From assembly GCA_033032175.1 (NCBI GenBank), contig CM065318.1, positions 18,290,001 to 18,354,000 on the forward strand: DNA of 64,000 bases, read 5' to 3'. The position numbers were made by a program, and so were the translations under genes. Below, one piece after another: positions 11,995 through 21,640 of this stretch. This stretch comes from Saturnia japonica. Taxonomy: Eukaryota; Arthropoda; Insecta; Lepidoptera; Saturniidae. The stretch's first letter is position 1, and each line of letters opens with the position of its first letter. The notes below the pieces were generated by a model that had not been told where the DNA came from, ran no database searches, and saw nothing but the letters and a program-made list of their open reading frames with translations.

Positions 11995-12237
11995 CCCGTC
12001 CGCTCAGCTGTTCGCCCCTGCCCCGCGCCGCGCAAGCGCCCCTTGCCCCCCGCGTACCATTCGCTTCGTAGACGCGACATTGTGTAAGTGTGTGTACACC
12101 ACTGTCCGCTAGCCGCTTGAACAACAAACACTAGATGATCACGAACTGTTTCCTCCCTGATTACCACATTTATATTAGTCGTAATTAAAAGTACATTAAT
12201 GTACACGGCTTCACAGAATGACGCATAATATGTAACA
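11995..12237 (-). promoter_or_regulatory. GC-rich upstream region (promoter or possible U3)
   Basis: It is very GC-rich from 11995 to 12080 and then falls to AT-rich. On the minus strand its outer edge could be TGTTACATATTATGCG (12237-12222), which starts TGT as many LTRs do. If so the LTR would be roughly 12237 to 11570. No matching second LTR lies within the window. Confidence 0.3.
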
Positions 12238-12636
12238 TATAATTTGCATTTTGACTGGTTTTCACCCAGTAAGAAATTCGTTTTTCATCAGCTTACATTT
12301 CATATAATTAATTAAGTACTTTGAGCCTATATAATATTTGCGCGCTATTATCTCCTGATGATTAATCGTCATTTGTTGTTGTCGGATAAATTCGTTTTAT
12401 CTTCACGCGCGCTCCTACGAGGCTCGGCAGAAACGTTACCTACTACATATTATTTGACGTGAAATTAAATTTTATGTTAAAATGCAACACAAAATCTATA
12501 TCACACCTCGTGTTAACATTTTATTTTGTCACATGTATTAACATACATAATAATAGATATAATGTTATTATAGAAAAGGTGACTATATGAAAGTAGAAAT
12601 CGTTAATTTCAAATAATCTGTTTAAAAAACTTCTAT
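12238..12636. other. Unassigned AT-rich DNA
   Basis: Nothing recognised on either strand. Confidence 0.5.
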
Positions 12637-12790
12637 CTACTTGGGACATCGTGACTGGTGAAATAAGTCCAACCAACAGAAGATCACAGCCAATAACCTT
12701 TGTGTTATAATCCTGCGTTGAGTAAGGTTTCCAGAGCTTCTTGGGGAAAGGTGAAGAATGATGATAGCTGATGCCTTTATGCCACCTCAA
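12637..12790 (+). repeat. Family A copy 2 (truncated)
   Basis: It keeps TGACTGGTGAAATAAG, CAGAAGATCACAGCCAATAACC, GAGTAAGGTTTCCAGAGCT and a degraded right part. It lacks the GCAAACAAGC-type 3' end. Confidence 0.55.
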
Positions 12791-13184
12791 TTGTATAAAA
12801 AACATACATACTTATTGAAAACTCCGTCGAGTTTTGATACACCTCTCTCCACAACAGAATAGTCACAGCATTTATTGGAATGTCTTCTACCATCATGTCA
12901 TATAAAGTTCAGCTGTTCCACCGAGATCTGAAAAACAGGATGACGAATAATACCTATTGTTATTTTAAATTATTGTTTAATAAGTTAAATTTTAACCTGA
13001 TACTGTGGCGATTTGGTTGTATGTAACATACTAAGATAAGAAAGGACTTGACTTTCAAATGTGGTGGGAATACATATATGTACTAACTTTAGTTTGTACT
13101 ATGCGAGTAATTAGTCGAGTATTTTAGTAGTAAAATACGTCTGAATGGCATAAATATCAAAATACGATAAGTTCTTTAAAACAA

Positions 13185-13315
13185 TTTTGGAAGGAAAGCG
13201 AGGAAGGATAAAGTGGGAGTCGTGTCAAGTCAAGAGGCCAAAAGAATGGCAGAGGATAGGTAACAGTGACAAATACTCGACCAACAAGAGCTGTAGCTCT
13301 TAAACTGAAGAAGAA
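13185..13315 (+). pseudogene. LINE C-terminal relic (frameshifted)
   Basis: One frame reads S-S-Q-E-A-K-R-M-A-E-D-R up to about 13260. After a one-base shift the reading is T-R-P-T-R-A-V-A-L-K-L-K-K-K. The pair resembles the end of a lepidopteran non-LTR retrotransposon protein (..M-A-E-D-R..W-R..R-P-T-R-A..). It is short and broken; the assignment rests on motif recognition only. Confidence 0.4.
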
Positions 13316-13837
13316 GCAAAAATTTAGTTAATTAGTTTAGTAAATGGTTTCAGACGAGTCAATACATTTTTAGCAAATAGTGCCCTCCATCATTCGTCAC
13401 TGCTCAGAGGCTTATCAACTAAACAAATCAGAACTTGTCATTATAGCCGAGTTCATTAGCTATCGCGAAAATATATTATATTACACATTGTATAATACAT
13501 ATAAGTTATTAAATATTAATATTGCGATTTGCAATATATTTACGATTGGGAACTACCATCGTAATTTCCTTTAGAAGAGAATTTGAAGTTTCTAGTTTAT
13601 TTCATCTATTAAGTATTAAGTAATCGATTTTCGTATACAATAGCTTTTTTCTTTATCACAAATAGTTCTTCATTTACTAACATTTTCTAAAATAACCACT
13701 ACAATAAGTTTCATTAACTTTATTGCGATGCAGCCTCTTCGTCTTGCAAAACACAACTTAACGATTTTTTGGGCATTATTGAGTTTGTTTTAATCGTTAA
13801 AGCCACATCTCCGTATCTGAAGTTTTATTTTATACAA
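13316..13837. other. Unassigned DNA
   Basis: No gene or family recognised. AT-rich. Confidence 0.5.
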
Positions 13838-13945
13838 ACAAAGGTGGCAAACAAGCATACGGACAGCCTAATGGTAAGCGGCTACCGTAGTAGACGTACC
13901 AGCGTTCTAAACGGGAACTGTCTCCCGGACTACTTCCTACAACAT
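13838..13945 (-). repeat. Family A copy 3 (3' end only)
   Basis: Read on plus it starts AAAGGTGGCAAACAAGCATACGG with the internal block TAATGGTAAGCGGCTACCGTAG. It then stops matching after GTTCTAAACGGG. Sense strand is minus by comparison with the poly-A-ended copy at 43.5 kb. Confidence 0.6.
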
Positions 13946-14488
13946 GACGTCCTTCAAACATAAGGAGAAGAGACATTTGATCAGACCGGTATGTCCACGA
14001 AGACTGATGATAAACTTAACATCAGGTAAACTGTGATCAGGCACAGTTTCGTCATTTTCTCGTGCTAAAAATAGGTTCCTACTTGTATCTAGATAAATAA
14101 ATATTGTTCGATGCTTAAATATATCTTGAGATACATGAAGTAAGTCTAGCGACCATCTGCTTTGTGGTCGTGCACCGTTTGCCCGCATCCTACGCGGAAT
14201 TGTAACCAGGCTTTAAAGTTTTTGAGGACAATTAAACTAATACTATTATTGAACAATTCTTGTACATATAGATATGTGTGTTATTGGTTTCTTAAAAAGA
14301 GCACTAACGATGTGGATTAAATATTGCATTTATCTAATGTTTACTATCAAAATTTACTTAAGTACCTGAGTGTTTCTAAATCAAGATGAAACTCAATCGC
14401 CCAGATGTCTATAGAAAAGTTTAGGGTACTGCCCGATTAGATTACAATCACCATATGTAAAGTGAAAACAACAGGAAACAATGCATTA
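13946..14488. other. Unassigned DNA
   Basis: An 83-codon minus-strand frame (13937-14188) overlaps the edge of the family A fragment. Its translation resembles no family I know and it has no splice-site support. No gene called. Confidence 0.4.
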
Positions 14489-14958
14489 GGGGCCATCCAT
14501 AAATTACGTCACACGTTTAGGGGGAGGGAGGTGGTCGACAAAGTGTGACATTGTGTGACAAGGGGTGGGGAGGGGTCCTAAATTTTGTGACATTACATTT
14601 TTTCAAAATGTAATATTTTATAATCTAAGTACATTAGAACTTCTTTAAGTCGAAAACCTCCCAAACTCGAAAGAATGTGTTCCATTCCATTCAAGCCCCA
14701 AAACCTCCGTTGCACTAAATCTCAACCCTCTAGTCAAAATAATCAGAGAAAAAATTAAATTGGACTTCTGTATCTCGAACATAGCAATGTTTTATTTAAC
14801 AATTTTTACAGCTCGATTATTTGAAACTTATTACCTTTATAGTTCGAAGAAAAATAAGTTATGTTAGTTATGGATTAAGTTTTTATCTTTCATTTAAGTG
14901 ATTTTGAAATGAATGAAATGAATGAATGAAATTCGTGTGACGTAATTTATGAATTTTT
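14489..14958. mobile_element. MITE with 18-bp perfect terminal inverted repeats
   Basis: CATAAATTACGTCACACG at 14498-14515 is repeated exactly as its reverse complement at 14934-14951. The outer bases (GGGGCCATC / GAATTTTT) are imperfect. The GGCCATCCATAAATTACGTC start is a terminus I know from other insect genomes. The interior is non-coding: GTGACA repeats near the left end, a short palindrome around 14597-14620 and a (TGAA)n run at 14907-14930. About 470 bp long and non-autonomous. Superfamily not assigned. Confidence 0.75.
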
Positions 14959-15000
14959 AATTTAAGGAATATTTTCAACCAAAATCAATAATATTTTACT

Positions 15001-15330
15001 CAATTTAGCCCCTAAGAAGGCTCTTATAAATACGCTATCACAGGTTCGGAAAAACATCCCAGTCATCGAGAAGAACCGGCAAGAAACTCGATCGATATAT
15101 TTTTTTAGGTTATTATAATTTTCAGTGTTTATACAGAGAGGCAGTCACTTCACTGTCAGATATTACTATCATTCATGTAGGGTTTCACCATATAATATCC
15201 TTTTGACAATAAAACTTGCTGTACATGATTCTTGAACTTATCGTCCTGCAAATCATTAATGATCTTACGAAGTTTATTGTAGAGGGGTATTGGCATTCCA
15301 ACAATTTATTTTTACACGGCAAAACGTAAA
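15001..15330 (-). pseudogene. Family L copy 1: LINE 3' end with protein C-terminus
   Basis: The minus-strand frame 15302-15156 reads I-P-L-Y-N-K, then N-D-L-Q-D-D-K-F-K-N-H-V, then Y-Y-M-V-K-P-Y-M-N-D-S before a stop. This is the C-terminal tail of a reverse transcriptase-type LINE protein, also seen at 37.4 and 55.5 kb. After the stop the 3' UTR contains GAACCGGCAAGAAAC-type text in reverse, and it ends near CTTCTTAGGGGC. Upstream (to about 15300) stops appear, so it is 5'-truncated and dead. Confidence 0.65.
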
Positions 15331-16049
15331 AAACAGTGGATCTTTCATATAAGAATTAGGTACGTTTGAATTACCCACAAATATTTCTAAAGCGTCGACA
15401 CAATATAAGCATTACTAATTTATTGCATATTCAGATTTAAAGAACACAGTCAGGTGCTTAGCACGAGTGTATGTGAATAATTAAGTTGTTTTTTCTTCTT
15501 TATAGCCCGCATCGTTCGTTTCACTTTTTGTAATGTGATAGCAATTTATTTCTCCACTAGATTCTTAAACACTTAGAACAGAATTCAGTTTATAGAATTT
15601 CAAATCATCCGGGCATATTCAATGACTTAAATCCTATCACCAAGGTCAATGGCAGCTATTTTAGAACTGCGCTTCACTTAAATATAGGTTAATTAAAAAA
15701 TTAGTAGCCACCGAGCACGAAAGCTAATATAATTAAATCATTTTTCCTGTGAAAGCCCGAATTAAAACTTAGGAATTTGCTCAAAAGACCCGTTTAATAA
15801 TTTCTCATTAGGATCTTCTTAATGAGGCTTCGAAGTTTCGTTTCATCGAGCCAATTAACTAAAATTAAATTATATGATAACGTCTTCATAGTACAGCGTT
15901 CAGAATGGTTTGAAATTTTCAAAATTCCGGGTTCGTTCCCTTTAGGACCCAACTTTTTTTTGTAAGACTGTTTTGCAGCTTGAGTTATCGCGGAATTAAA
16001 TTGGCACCAGAAAACCTTTTATATAAAGACTGTAATGGTTAGTTTCATA
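15331..16049. other. Unassigned, possibly worn LINE coding
   Basis: 15331-15560 may continue the 15.0-15.3 kb LINE relic, but I cannot hold a frame across it. 15560-16049 shows nothing classifiable. Confidence 0.4.
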
Positions 16050-16135
16050 TCTATATACTTAATATATACATATATATATATAGCTTAAGAGAATGTTTGT
16101 TTGATTATTTGAACTCGCTAATTTACAACACAGCT
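16050..16135 (+). mobile_element. Lep1-like Helitron 5' fragment
   Basis: It starts TCTATATACTTAATATAT after a host A. It keeps TAGCTTAAGAGAATGTTTG and TTTGAACTCGCTAATTT, in the order of the other Lep1-like copies. The expansion of (AT)n inside is unique to this copy. Cut off after about 85 bp. Confidence 0.55.
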
Positions 16136-16177
16136 TGGAATCGGGCGGTATTTTGTTTTTTTTATTAGTTTTTAATA

Positions 16178-16480
16178 TAGTAGCACAGCAAATTGGCATT
16201 ACTATCCCTGGTGGTAAGAACAGTACAATTCAAACACAATAGCGACCATCAAGAGATCGACATTCCATCGGCGGTTGCTGCTGTCACGTCGACCGGCATA
16301 AATTTAATTGGATATAATGCCGATACGCGACACGCAAAAGCCAGTCACAATGACAGACTTTTCACCACGTATACGGTATTTGCCACCAAGTCGAGCAAAA
16401 CAACCCTACCAGCCCGCTATCGCCATTGCCTCGTTCGTTACTCAACGGGTAAAGTTGTCCTAAAACAATGGACATTAAAA
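16178..16480 (+). repeat. Family E copy 2 (longest uninterrupted copy)
   Basis: Family order seen here: TAGCACAGCAAATTGG, GGTGGTAAGAACAGTAC, GACCATCAAGAGATCGA, TTAATTGGATATAATGCCGA, ACACGCAAAAGCCAGTCAC, CACCAAGTCGAGCAAAAC, TTCGTTACTCAACGGGT. A 102-codon frame runs through it, but its reading is not conserved in the other copies, so I treat it as chance. Element class unknown. Confidence 0.65.
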
Positions 16481-16661
16481 AAATCACTACGTGACTTGTG
16501 AACAACAGATATTCACGAAAAACAATTTTCAGTTAGTATTAGAAAAAAAATCGTCATGGGACGCCCAGCAAAGTGAAGTATTAAAAAAAATTGATTGTGT
16601 GGTTTTATGAAACCACGGTAAAAGGGAAACTTATTTTCACATTATAGACATTTAACTAAAA

Positions 16662-16894
16662 ATTCACAAATGAGTAATAGTCTATACACTACACAGTCAG
16701 TTGCTGCGAACTATAGGCGCCGCCATCCCTACTCCGCGGCCGACCGTCACGCGACATGCAATACACAGACCAAAAATTTTGAGACGATCTAATAAAAGTT
16801 TCACTTATTCACAAATGAGTAATAACGTCACCGTCACGCGATATGCAACACACAGACCAAAAATTTTGAGATGATCTAATAAAAGTTTCACTTT
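16662..16894 (+). repeat. Tandem duplication
   Basis: Unit 1 is 16662-16806 and unit 2 is 16807-16894. Both start ATTCACAAATGAGTAATA and end with CACAGACCAAAAATTTTGAG and TCTAATAAAAGTTTCACTT. Unit 1 contains about 57 extra bases after the shared start, including GCGCCGCCATCCC. The shared end resembles the 3' end of a common lepidopteran repeat. Confidence 0.75.
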
Positions 16895-17384
16895 AAAAAA
16901 TTGTGTGTTTGACTGACTAAGAGAAAGTCCCTTTAAAGTTGTTTATTTGATGTCTATGTGTATGGTACCGCTTTTAATCTATCCATGTTTTAACATGAAA
17001 CTTTGAAATTATCAATTCTGTCTATTAAAAAAAAAACGAACTCTGCTCCACACCGCCGACGTCGATCGAAGCGTCGCCACGCCAATATCCGCCAACATTG
17101 TGGTTGTTTCATATCAATAAAAATTAATAGCTGCCTATGACAACACTGTGGCTTTATCTTAACTTTATATTATTAGATTGGTTTCATCATAATTAATTTT
17201 GCCACAAGTGGAACCTTTGGGAACTCGGCGATTTTAACAACCATATAATTAGATTGAACGATCAGAATCAATCACTCCGTGGTTCTTGAAGCTCATATAA
17301 CTAAATTAATTTTAATGAAAACGTTTGAGTTACGTAATCTTAAAGTGATTTTAGAATTAAATAAATAGATATTAGCTTTTTTTG

Positions 17385-17805
17385 TACGTCTGATAGTAAG
17401 CAGAGTACAATACAAATTTATTCATCGCCAATAGCGGCTATCATACCGTCCTAAATACAAACTGCACATTTAGTCAGATCGTGACTTACCCAAGCCGAGG
17501 TTCGGCCACTTTGGCACCCTTGAGCTTGTTGCCTCGATTTCGCGGCTGAGTGCCTTAAACGCTCGCCTTCAAGCCCGATGATGCTGTCAAAGCCTGTCAT
17601 GGCTCCGGGGCCCTTAATGCTAACAGTATAGTGAGTTCGAAAAGAAAAGAAAAAGAAATTGCATATGCACCGCTGATCCCGAAACGCAACGAGCACAAGC
17701 GAACCACTATGACGGGCTTTCCACCATATGCCTGGTGGTCGCAACACAGTCGGGCTGTATAGCCTTACCACCATGTAAGCTATCAACCCAGCTATCTTAT
17801 GCAAC
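17385..17805 (+). repeat. Family E copy 3, split by a nested insertion
   Basis: The left part (17385-17469) has GATAGTAAGCAGAGTACAATAC and CGGCTATCATACCGTCC. The right part (17657-17805) has TGCACCGCTGATCCCGAAACGC, CACTATGACGGGCTTTCCACC and GGTGGTCGCAACACAGTCGGGC. Together they give the normal order of the family. The break holds a Jockey-type 3' end (17470-17656). Confidence 0.65.
17470..17656 (+). mobile_element. 5'-truncated Jockey-type LINE 3' end
   Basis: It shares CAAGCCGAGGTTCGGCCAC, CTTAAACGCTCGCC, GGGCCC, GCTAACAGTATAGTGAGTTC and an A-rich tail with the longer LINE at 28.1-29.3 kb, whose coding end is visible. It is flanked by AAACTGCACAT (17459-17469) and AAATTGCATAT (17657-17667), a target-site duplication with two changes. 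Only about 190 bp were inserted, as expected for aborted reverse transcription. Confidence 0.65.
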
Positions 17806-17879
17806 TGTATTTCATTTTATTATCTTGACTGTGATGAAGCTTTTACTTCTGTCATGCATTCAGCATAGTTTGTATATGA

Positions 17880-18055
17880 TACAGGTACAGGTTTGACCAC
17901 AATCTCGTCTGATGGTAGCACGATAAGCCTAGTGGAAGACTAGCTCTCAAGTGCAGCTGCCGGAACACACCTATTGTTACTTAGCGACAGATTTTCAACT
18001 TGAGGGTGGTAGCTAGCTAGGCGGGTATTAAAATAAGCCCTACCACCATGTTATG
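17880..18055 (-). mobile_element. Family F SINE body
   Basis: On plus it reads GACCACAATCTCGTCTGATGG, AGTGCAGCTGCCGGAACACA, CTTGAGGGTGGTAGCTAGC and AGCCCTACCACCATG. Other copies place a tRNA-like head beyond the last block, so the sense strand is minus. The head is missing here. Confidence 0.6.
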
Positions 18056-18059
18056 GTTT

Positions 18060-18178
18060 CATCATGATGAAGTAAAGATGGAGCTGACAATGGATCCGAT
18101 TTACCAAACAGATGTCTATTTACTCTTCTCTAAAAAACTTCTAAGTTATACGTAGATGGACACTAGGATTAAATTCAG
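18060..18178 (-). pseudogene. CR1-like LINE C-terminal relic
   Basis: On the minus strand the frame reads T-Y-N-L-E-V-F, stop, R-R-V-N-R-H-L-F-G-K and continues to S-L-L. It is a shorter relative of the relic at 29.64-29.87 kb, which has the same T-Y-N-L..V-F..R-V-N-R-H-L signature. One internal stop. It directly abuts a family F SINE. Confidence 0.6.
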
Positions 18179-18351
18179 CTCCATAGCCGTTTACATTATA
18201 ATAATACTGTTTTAAGGTTATTAAAGCAATCTGAATCGATGATGGCCTGTTACTAGTACTTTCGAATAGCGCATCAATCTACGTAGGATCAAATTTTACA
18301 ATGTAACTGTGCTTTTGGCGAAAGAAAATACCGTGTTGAGATCAGATCATG

Positions 18352-18480
18352 ATAGTAGGCCTACGGCCTTCCTAATTGCGAATGGTTACAGTTGCTTATG
18401 GACAGCTGCAACAACAGGGGCATTACAGCTATGTTGCCGACCTTGGAGACCGTAATATTTAATTCCCTTTTTAAAGAGCT
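18352..18480 (-). repeat. Family A copy 4 (degraded)
   Basis: Shares GGTTACAGTTGCTTATGGAC, GCTGCAACAACAGGGGC and GTTGCCGACCTTGGAG with the other copies. It is more diverged than the copies at 38.7 and 46.7 kb. Confidence 0.5.
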
Positions 18481-19028
18481 CCATGTCATATCAAGGCGGA
18501 AAACTTTGCTGGGTAACCTATTTCACAACCTTAACGTGCGTGACAGGAAGAATTTAGAGAACCTTATTATAGTCGTATTTTGACTAGGTTTTATAGTGTC
18601 ATTATGAGTAACCAGCCAACCTTGGAAGTTGTCAGTTTCGAACGGTGATGAGGACATCATACCAAAAAGTAAAAAAGGGGTTGTCAAACACCTTTAAGCG
18701 TGTTATTGTGTTATCATGTTCGGTCACATTGTCACAGACTGTGGTCAAATGCTAAATATATAAAACAAAAAATACTTAAACAAATATTTAGTTCTCCACG
18801 CGACGTAAACAAGTCTGACGTTATCTATCTCGCTCTTTATGTGGTTAAACGACACGTGTTAGAAAAAGATAAGACGAGGCACTACTCATACGTGACTTAT
18901 GGATTTTATGTTTATTTACCATACTGGACATATGGAATATATATATATATATATATACATATATACATTGTTTTTTTTTTAATGACCAAAAAACGACGAA
19001 CATAAATATTAAATTTCTCTTTACTTAG
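18481..19028. other. Unassigned DNA with (AT)n microsatellite
   Basis: 18936-18965 is an (AT)n tract. The 101-codon frame over 18700-19005 runs into that tract (I-Y-I-Y repeats) and I take it as chance. Nothing else recognised. Confidence 0.5.
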
Positions 19029-19029
19029 G

Positions 19030-19215
19030 ACAGCCCGACTGGTGGAGTACCTTCACCTTACAGAGGATCCCAGTGAAATAACCTTGTGCTGTGTCCCTGT
19101 AGTGGATAAGGTTTCAAAAGTTCCTTGGAGAAGGAGGAATCAATTTCAGCAACTTGCTAGTTTTATCTCTAGTGTTACGAAAGACCATAGGCTACGTGAC
19201 CGCATCAAGCAGGGA
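19030..19215 (+). repeat. Family A copy 5
   Basis: GACAGCCCGACTGGTGGAGTA, CAGAGGATCCCAGTGAAATA, CTTGTGCTGTGTCCCTGTAG and TGGATAAGGTTTC align with the family A start. The right end is decayed. Confidence 0.6.
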
Positions 19216-19570
19216 TGGTAGACGTACCAGGTTTAAGGGTCTTGTAACACATACCAGGTAAACATTATCCTTGTACGCAATTTTAATTACCGACTTTTCA
19301 GTATCGGTCAGGGCCCCGTTGTTTCGTTCACCAAGGAGCTAAAGAAAAAAAAAACGGAATAAGCTCCCTGGTATTTGCAAAATTTTGGGCACCGATGAAC
19401 TAAAACAAAAGGAAGGTGCTCCGGGCGGTCAACGGTACTAAACCCTTGGTAGTTGCTATTTTCTTTATGGTACTACCTTTTTTTTAATGTCAACTTTTAG
19501 CGACATCTGTACCGGTATTATTATGCCACCATATTTGTATATAAAAAAGCTGTCCAGTGTGTTATATAAG
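19216..19570. other. Unassigned DNA
   Basis: No match found. 19285-19450 is moderately GC-rich with no second copy in the window. Confidence 0.4.
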
Positions 19571-19571
19571 T

Positions 19572-19745
19572 GTGTTCCAATAGCTGCACTTGAGAGCCAG
19601 TTTACCAGCTAGGTTTAACGTGTTAGTATCTTAGGTCATGTCGTCACTTTTTGACCACAATTTCACCTGGTCTTAGGTGACGATGTGACCCAAGGCACGA
19701 TAAGACTAATGGGAAAACTGGATCTTAAGCACAGTTGCTGAACCA
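19572..19745. repeat. Fold-back pair of family F SINEs
   Basis: The left arm, 19572-19647 (GTTCCAATAGCTGCACTTGAG .. GTCATGTCGTCACT), is family F in plus orientation. The right arm, 19676-19745 (GGTGACGATGTGACCC .. CTTAAGCACAGTTGCTGAAC), is the same segment in minus orientation. About 28 bases separate the arms. The result is an imperfect ~70-bp inverted repeat able to form a hairpin in RNA. Confidence 0.65.
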
Positions 19746-19977
19746 AATTTTTTTCTTAGTTATTCAAATTTTTCAGTTATTTATTTTTACTTCAATTTAT
19801 CATTGTTATAATTATTATTAAAATATTTTTTAATTATTATTATTTATTTGTTTTCTTAATTATTAATATCATTGTCTTACTATTTAAATAGTTTTATGTT
19901 ATAAGAAGACGAAAACTGCTGTTAATCTGTTCCAGATGGAAATAGCTAAGAAATTCCGGACAAATTATTTACGCATA

Positions 19978-20120
19978 TATTCAACTTGAGGGTGGTAGCC
20001 AGCCAGGCGGGCATTAGGAAAATAATCTACCACAATGCTATTTATGCATCAAGATATTCTTCCTTCACAGGAAGCTCAGACTCATTCCAGAGATTCGAAG
20101 TCACGTCGATCAATAATACG
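19978..20120 (-). mobile_element. Family F SINE fragment
   Basis: CAACTTGAGGGTGGTAGCC, AGCCAGGCGGGCATTAG and CTACCACAATGC, followed by a worn head (GATTCGAAGTCACGTCGA). The adjacent fold-back lacks exactly this part, so the two may be pieces of one interrupted copy. Confidence 0.55.
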
Positions 20121-20629
20121 TATAAAAAAAGTCTTGGCTAGTATTTATCGTTAAGTGCAACGACACGAATTCAAACCTTATCAACACAAACGAGTGCGGT
20201 CATTTGCTGATCAGACATAAAAATTATCACAACAACCCGACACTTATGAGTCACGGTGACTAGGACACAGTGTCAAGGCTTCTGTCGACACATTGACAAT
20301 GAATAATATAACCCTATCATGATGCGGAACGCGCTATATGCTCGTCTACCATTTGCATTGTCAGCTAAATAATTATGAATCACTTCGTTATGAATGATTT
20401 GTCGAACGTTCCATTGATGACCGAGTAATAATGCATTTATTACAAATACGGAAATGTCTCACTTTTGTATGTAGGACACGAACTTTATGAAAAAAAATGA
20501 TTACTTACCAAACATGTAATATAAGTAGCCTTGCAATCCAAAAGTGAAAGCGATCACCTGCTGGCCAGCAAGCCTCGGCAGTTGGAAACACATTGGTTGT
20601 TCCCCGAACGCAGCTTTCCTAAAGAAAAC
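20121..20629. other. Unassigned DNA
   Basis: No gene or family recognised. Confidence 0.5.
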
Positions 20630-20765
20630 CAGTGTAAAGGGTTTACCACCGTAAGCATGGTGGTCGTGACCCAGCCGGAATTATTTGAATATACCCTGCT
20701 GATCCTAAGCATGCCACTATACAACTGGTGTATGGTGATCGCGATTCAGTTGCACAATTGTTGAA
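20630..20765 (+). repeat. Family E copy 4: two partial 3' ends in tandem
   Basis: A first piece has TTTACCACCGTAAGCATGGTGGTCGT followed by ACCCAGCCGGAAT. A second starts GCTGATCCTAAGCATGCCACTAT and again reaches GGTGTATGGTGATCGCGA. The same portion of the family therefore occurs twice within about 130 bp. Confidence 0.5.
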
Positions 20766-21039
20766 GTTTAGGAAAAATGTTTATAGTTTTAAGTTTTCAC
20801 TTATGTCGGCAATCCTCATGAATGCTTTGATTTTTTTAAATATTTAGAGTATAAAGCATTCTTAAATATTACTTTATTTATAATACGAAACTGTAAGATC
20901 ATTTTGATGCAAGTCTACCTTTAGCCATTTTAGTAATAAAACCAAATAACGATCTAACTTCCTTACGCATCAATATTGACGTAAAAGAAAATAACTTAAC
21001 AAAGTTTTTTTTTAAATATAGTTAACTAAACTAATATAC

Positions 21040-21195
21040 AGGTTACCGTCTAATGGTAAGCGGTTAAGGTGTTCTGTGGATGCTTTTAACACTACCGGTA
21101 TCACTAGCGAGTTGCCAAACTTATAACAAGGGGAGTTTCAAAGAGCTTTGGAAACCCTACTCACCACAGGAACAAAACACAAAGTTATTTGATTG
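21040..21195 (-). repeat. Family A copy 6
   Basis: On plus: GTCTAATGGTAAGCGGTTAAGG, TGGATGCTTTTAACACTACC, ATCACTAGCGAGTTGCC, GAGCTTTGGAAACC and ACTCACCACAGGAAC. Sense strand minus by family comparison. Confidence 0.6.
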
Positions 21196-21359
21196 CGATT
21201 AATAAAGCCTTCTTAGTCAACCGTCGCTAAAAGTCGTTTAGAAACCCTACTTCACTTAGAAGTATTTTCTAAATCAAATTAAATATCTTCACCGTTCGAT
21301 GGTTCTCAAATCAAAACACAACCAACGTACCTCGAAGAAAAGAAAAAAAAAGTATATTT

Positions 21360-21640
21360 AAGACGTATCCAATGGCCCTAAAAGACTCGGAGTACGTCGC
21401 CCACGGTCGCTTTATGTTGTGTTCCTTATCGCGCATCGTCCCTTTCACTCGTAGAGTGCAAAGTGCAGTCGTCCCTTTTCAATCGAGCAACCGGTTTGCC
21501 CGGGCACTTGCAAGTGGCCAGTAGAATAGTATAGATAAGAGTGTTTGATTTATTTTATCGTAACTTTATTGTTGACTGGTACTTCTGTGTCAAGATTAAT
21601 AATATTGGTAACGATTATCGAATCGGTAAGTGTTTTATTG
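21360..21640 (+). other. GC-richer stretch ending in a splice-donor match
   Basis: 21375-21525 has clearly higher G+C than its surroundings and few repeats of the window map to it. It is followed by an AT-rich stretch ending ATCGAATCG/GTAAGTG at about 21626, a strong donor. This is the pattern of a non-coding first exon, but there is no protein frame and no clear Inr/DPE pair. Only a weak candidate. Confidence 0.2.

Noticed and set aside
16193..16501. 102-codon open frame
   Set aside because: It runs through a family E repeat, and the frame is not kept in other E copies.
17451..17804. 117-codon minus-strand frame
   Set aside because: Antisense across a nested LINE tail and a family E repeat.
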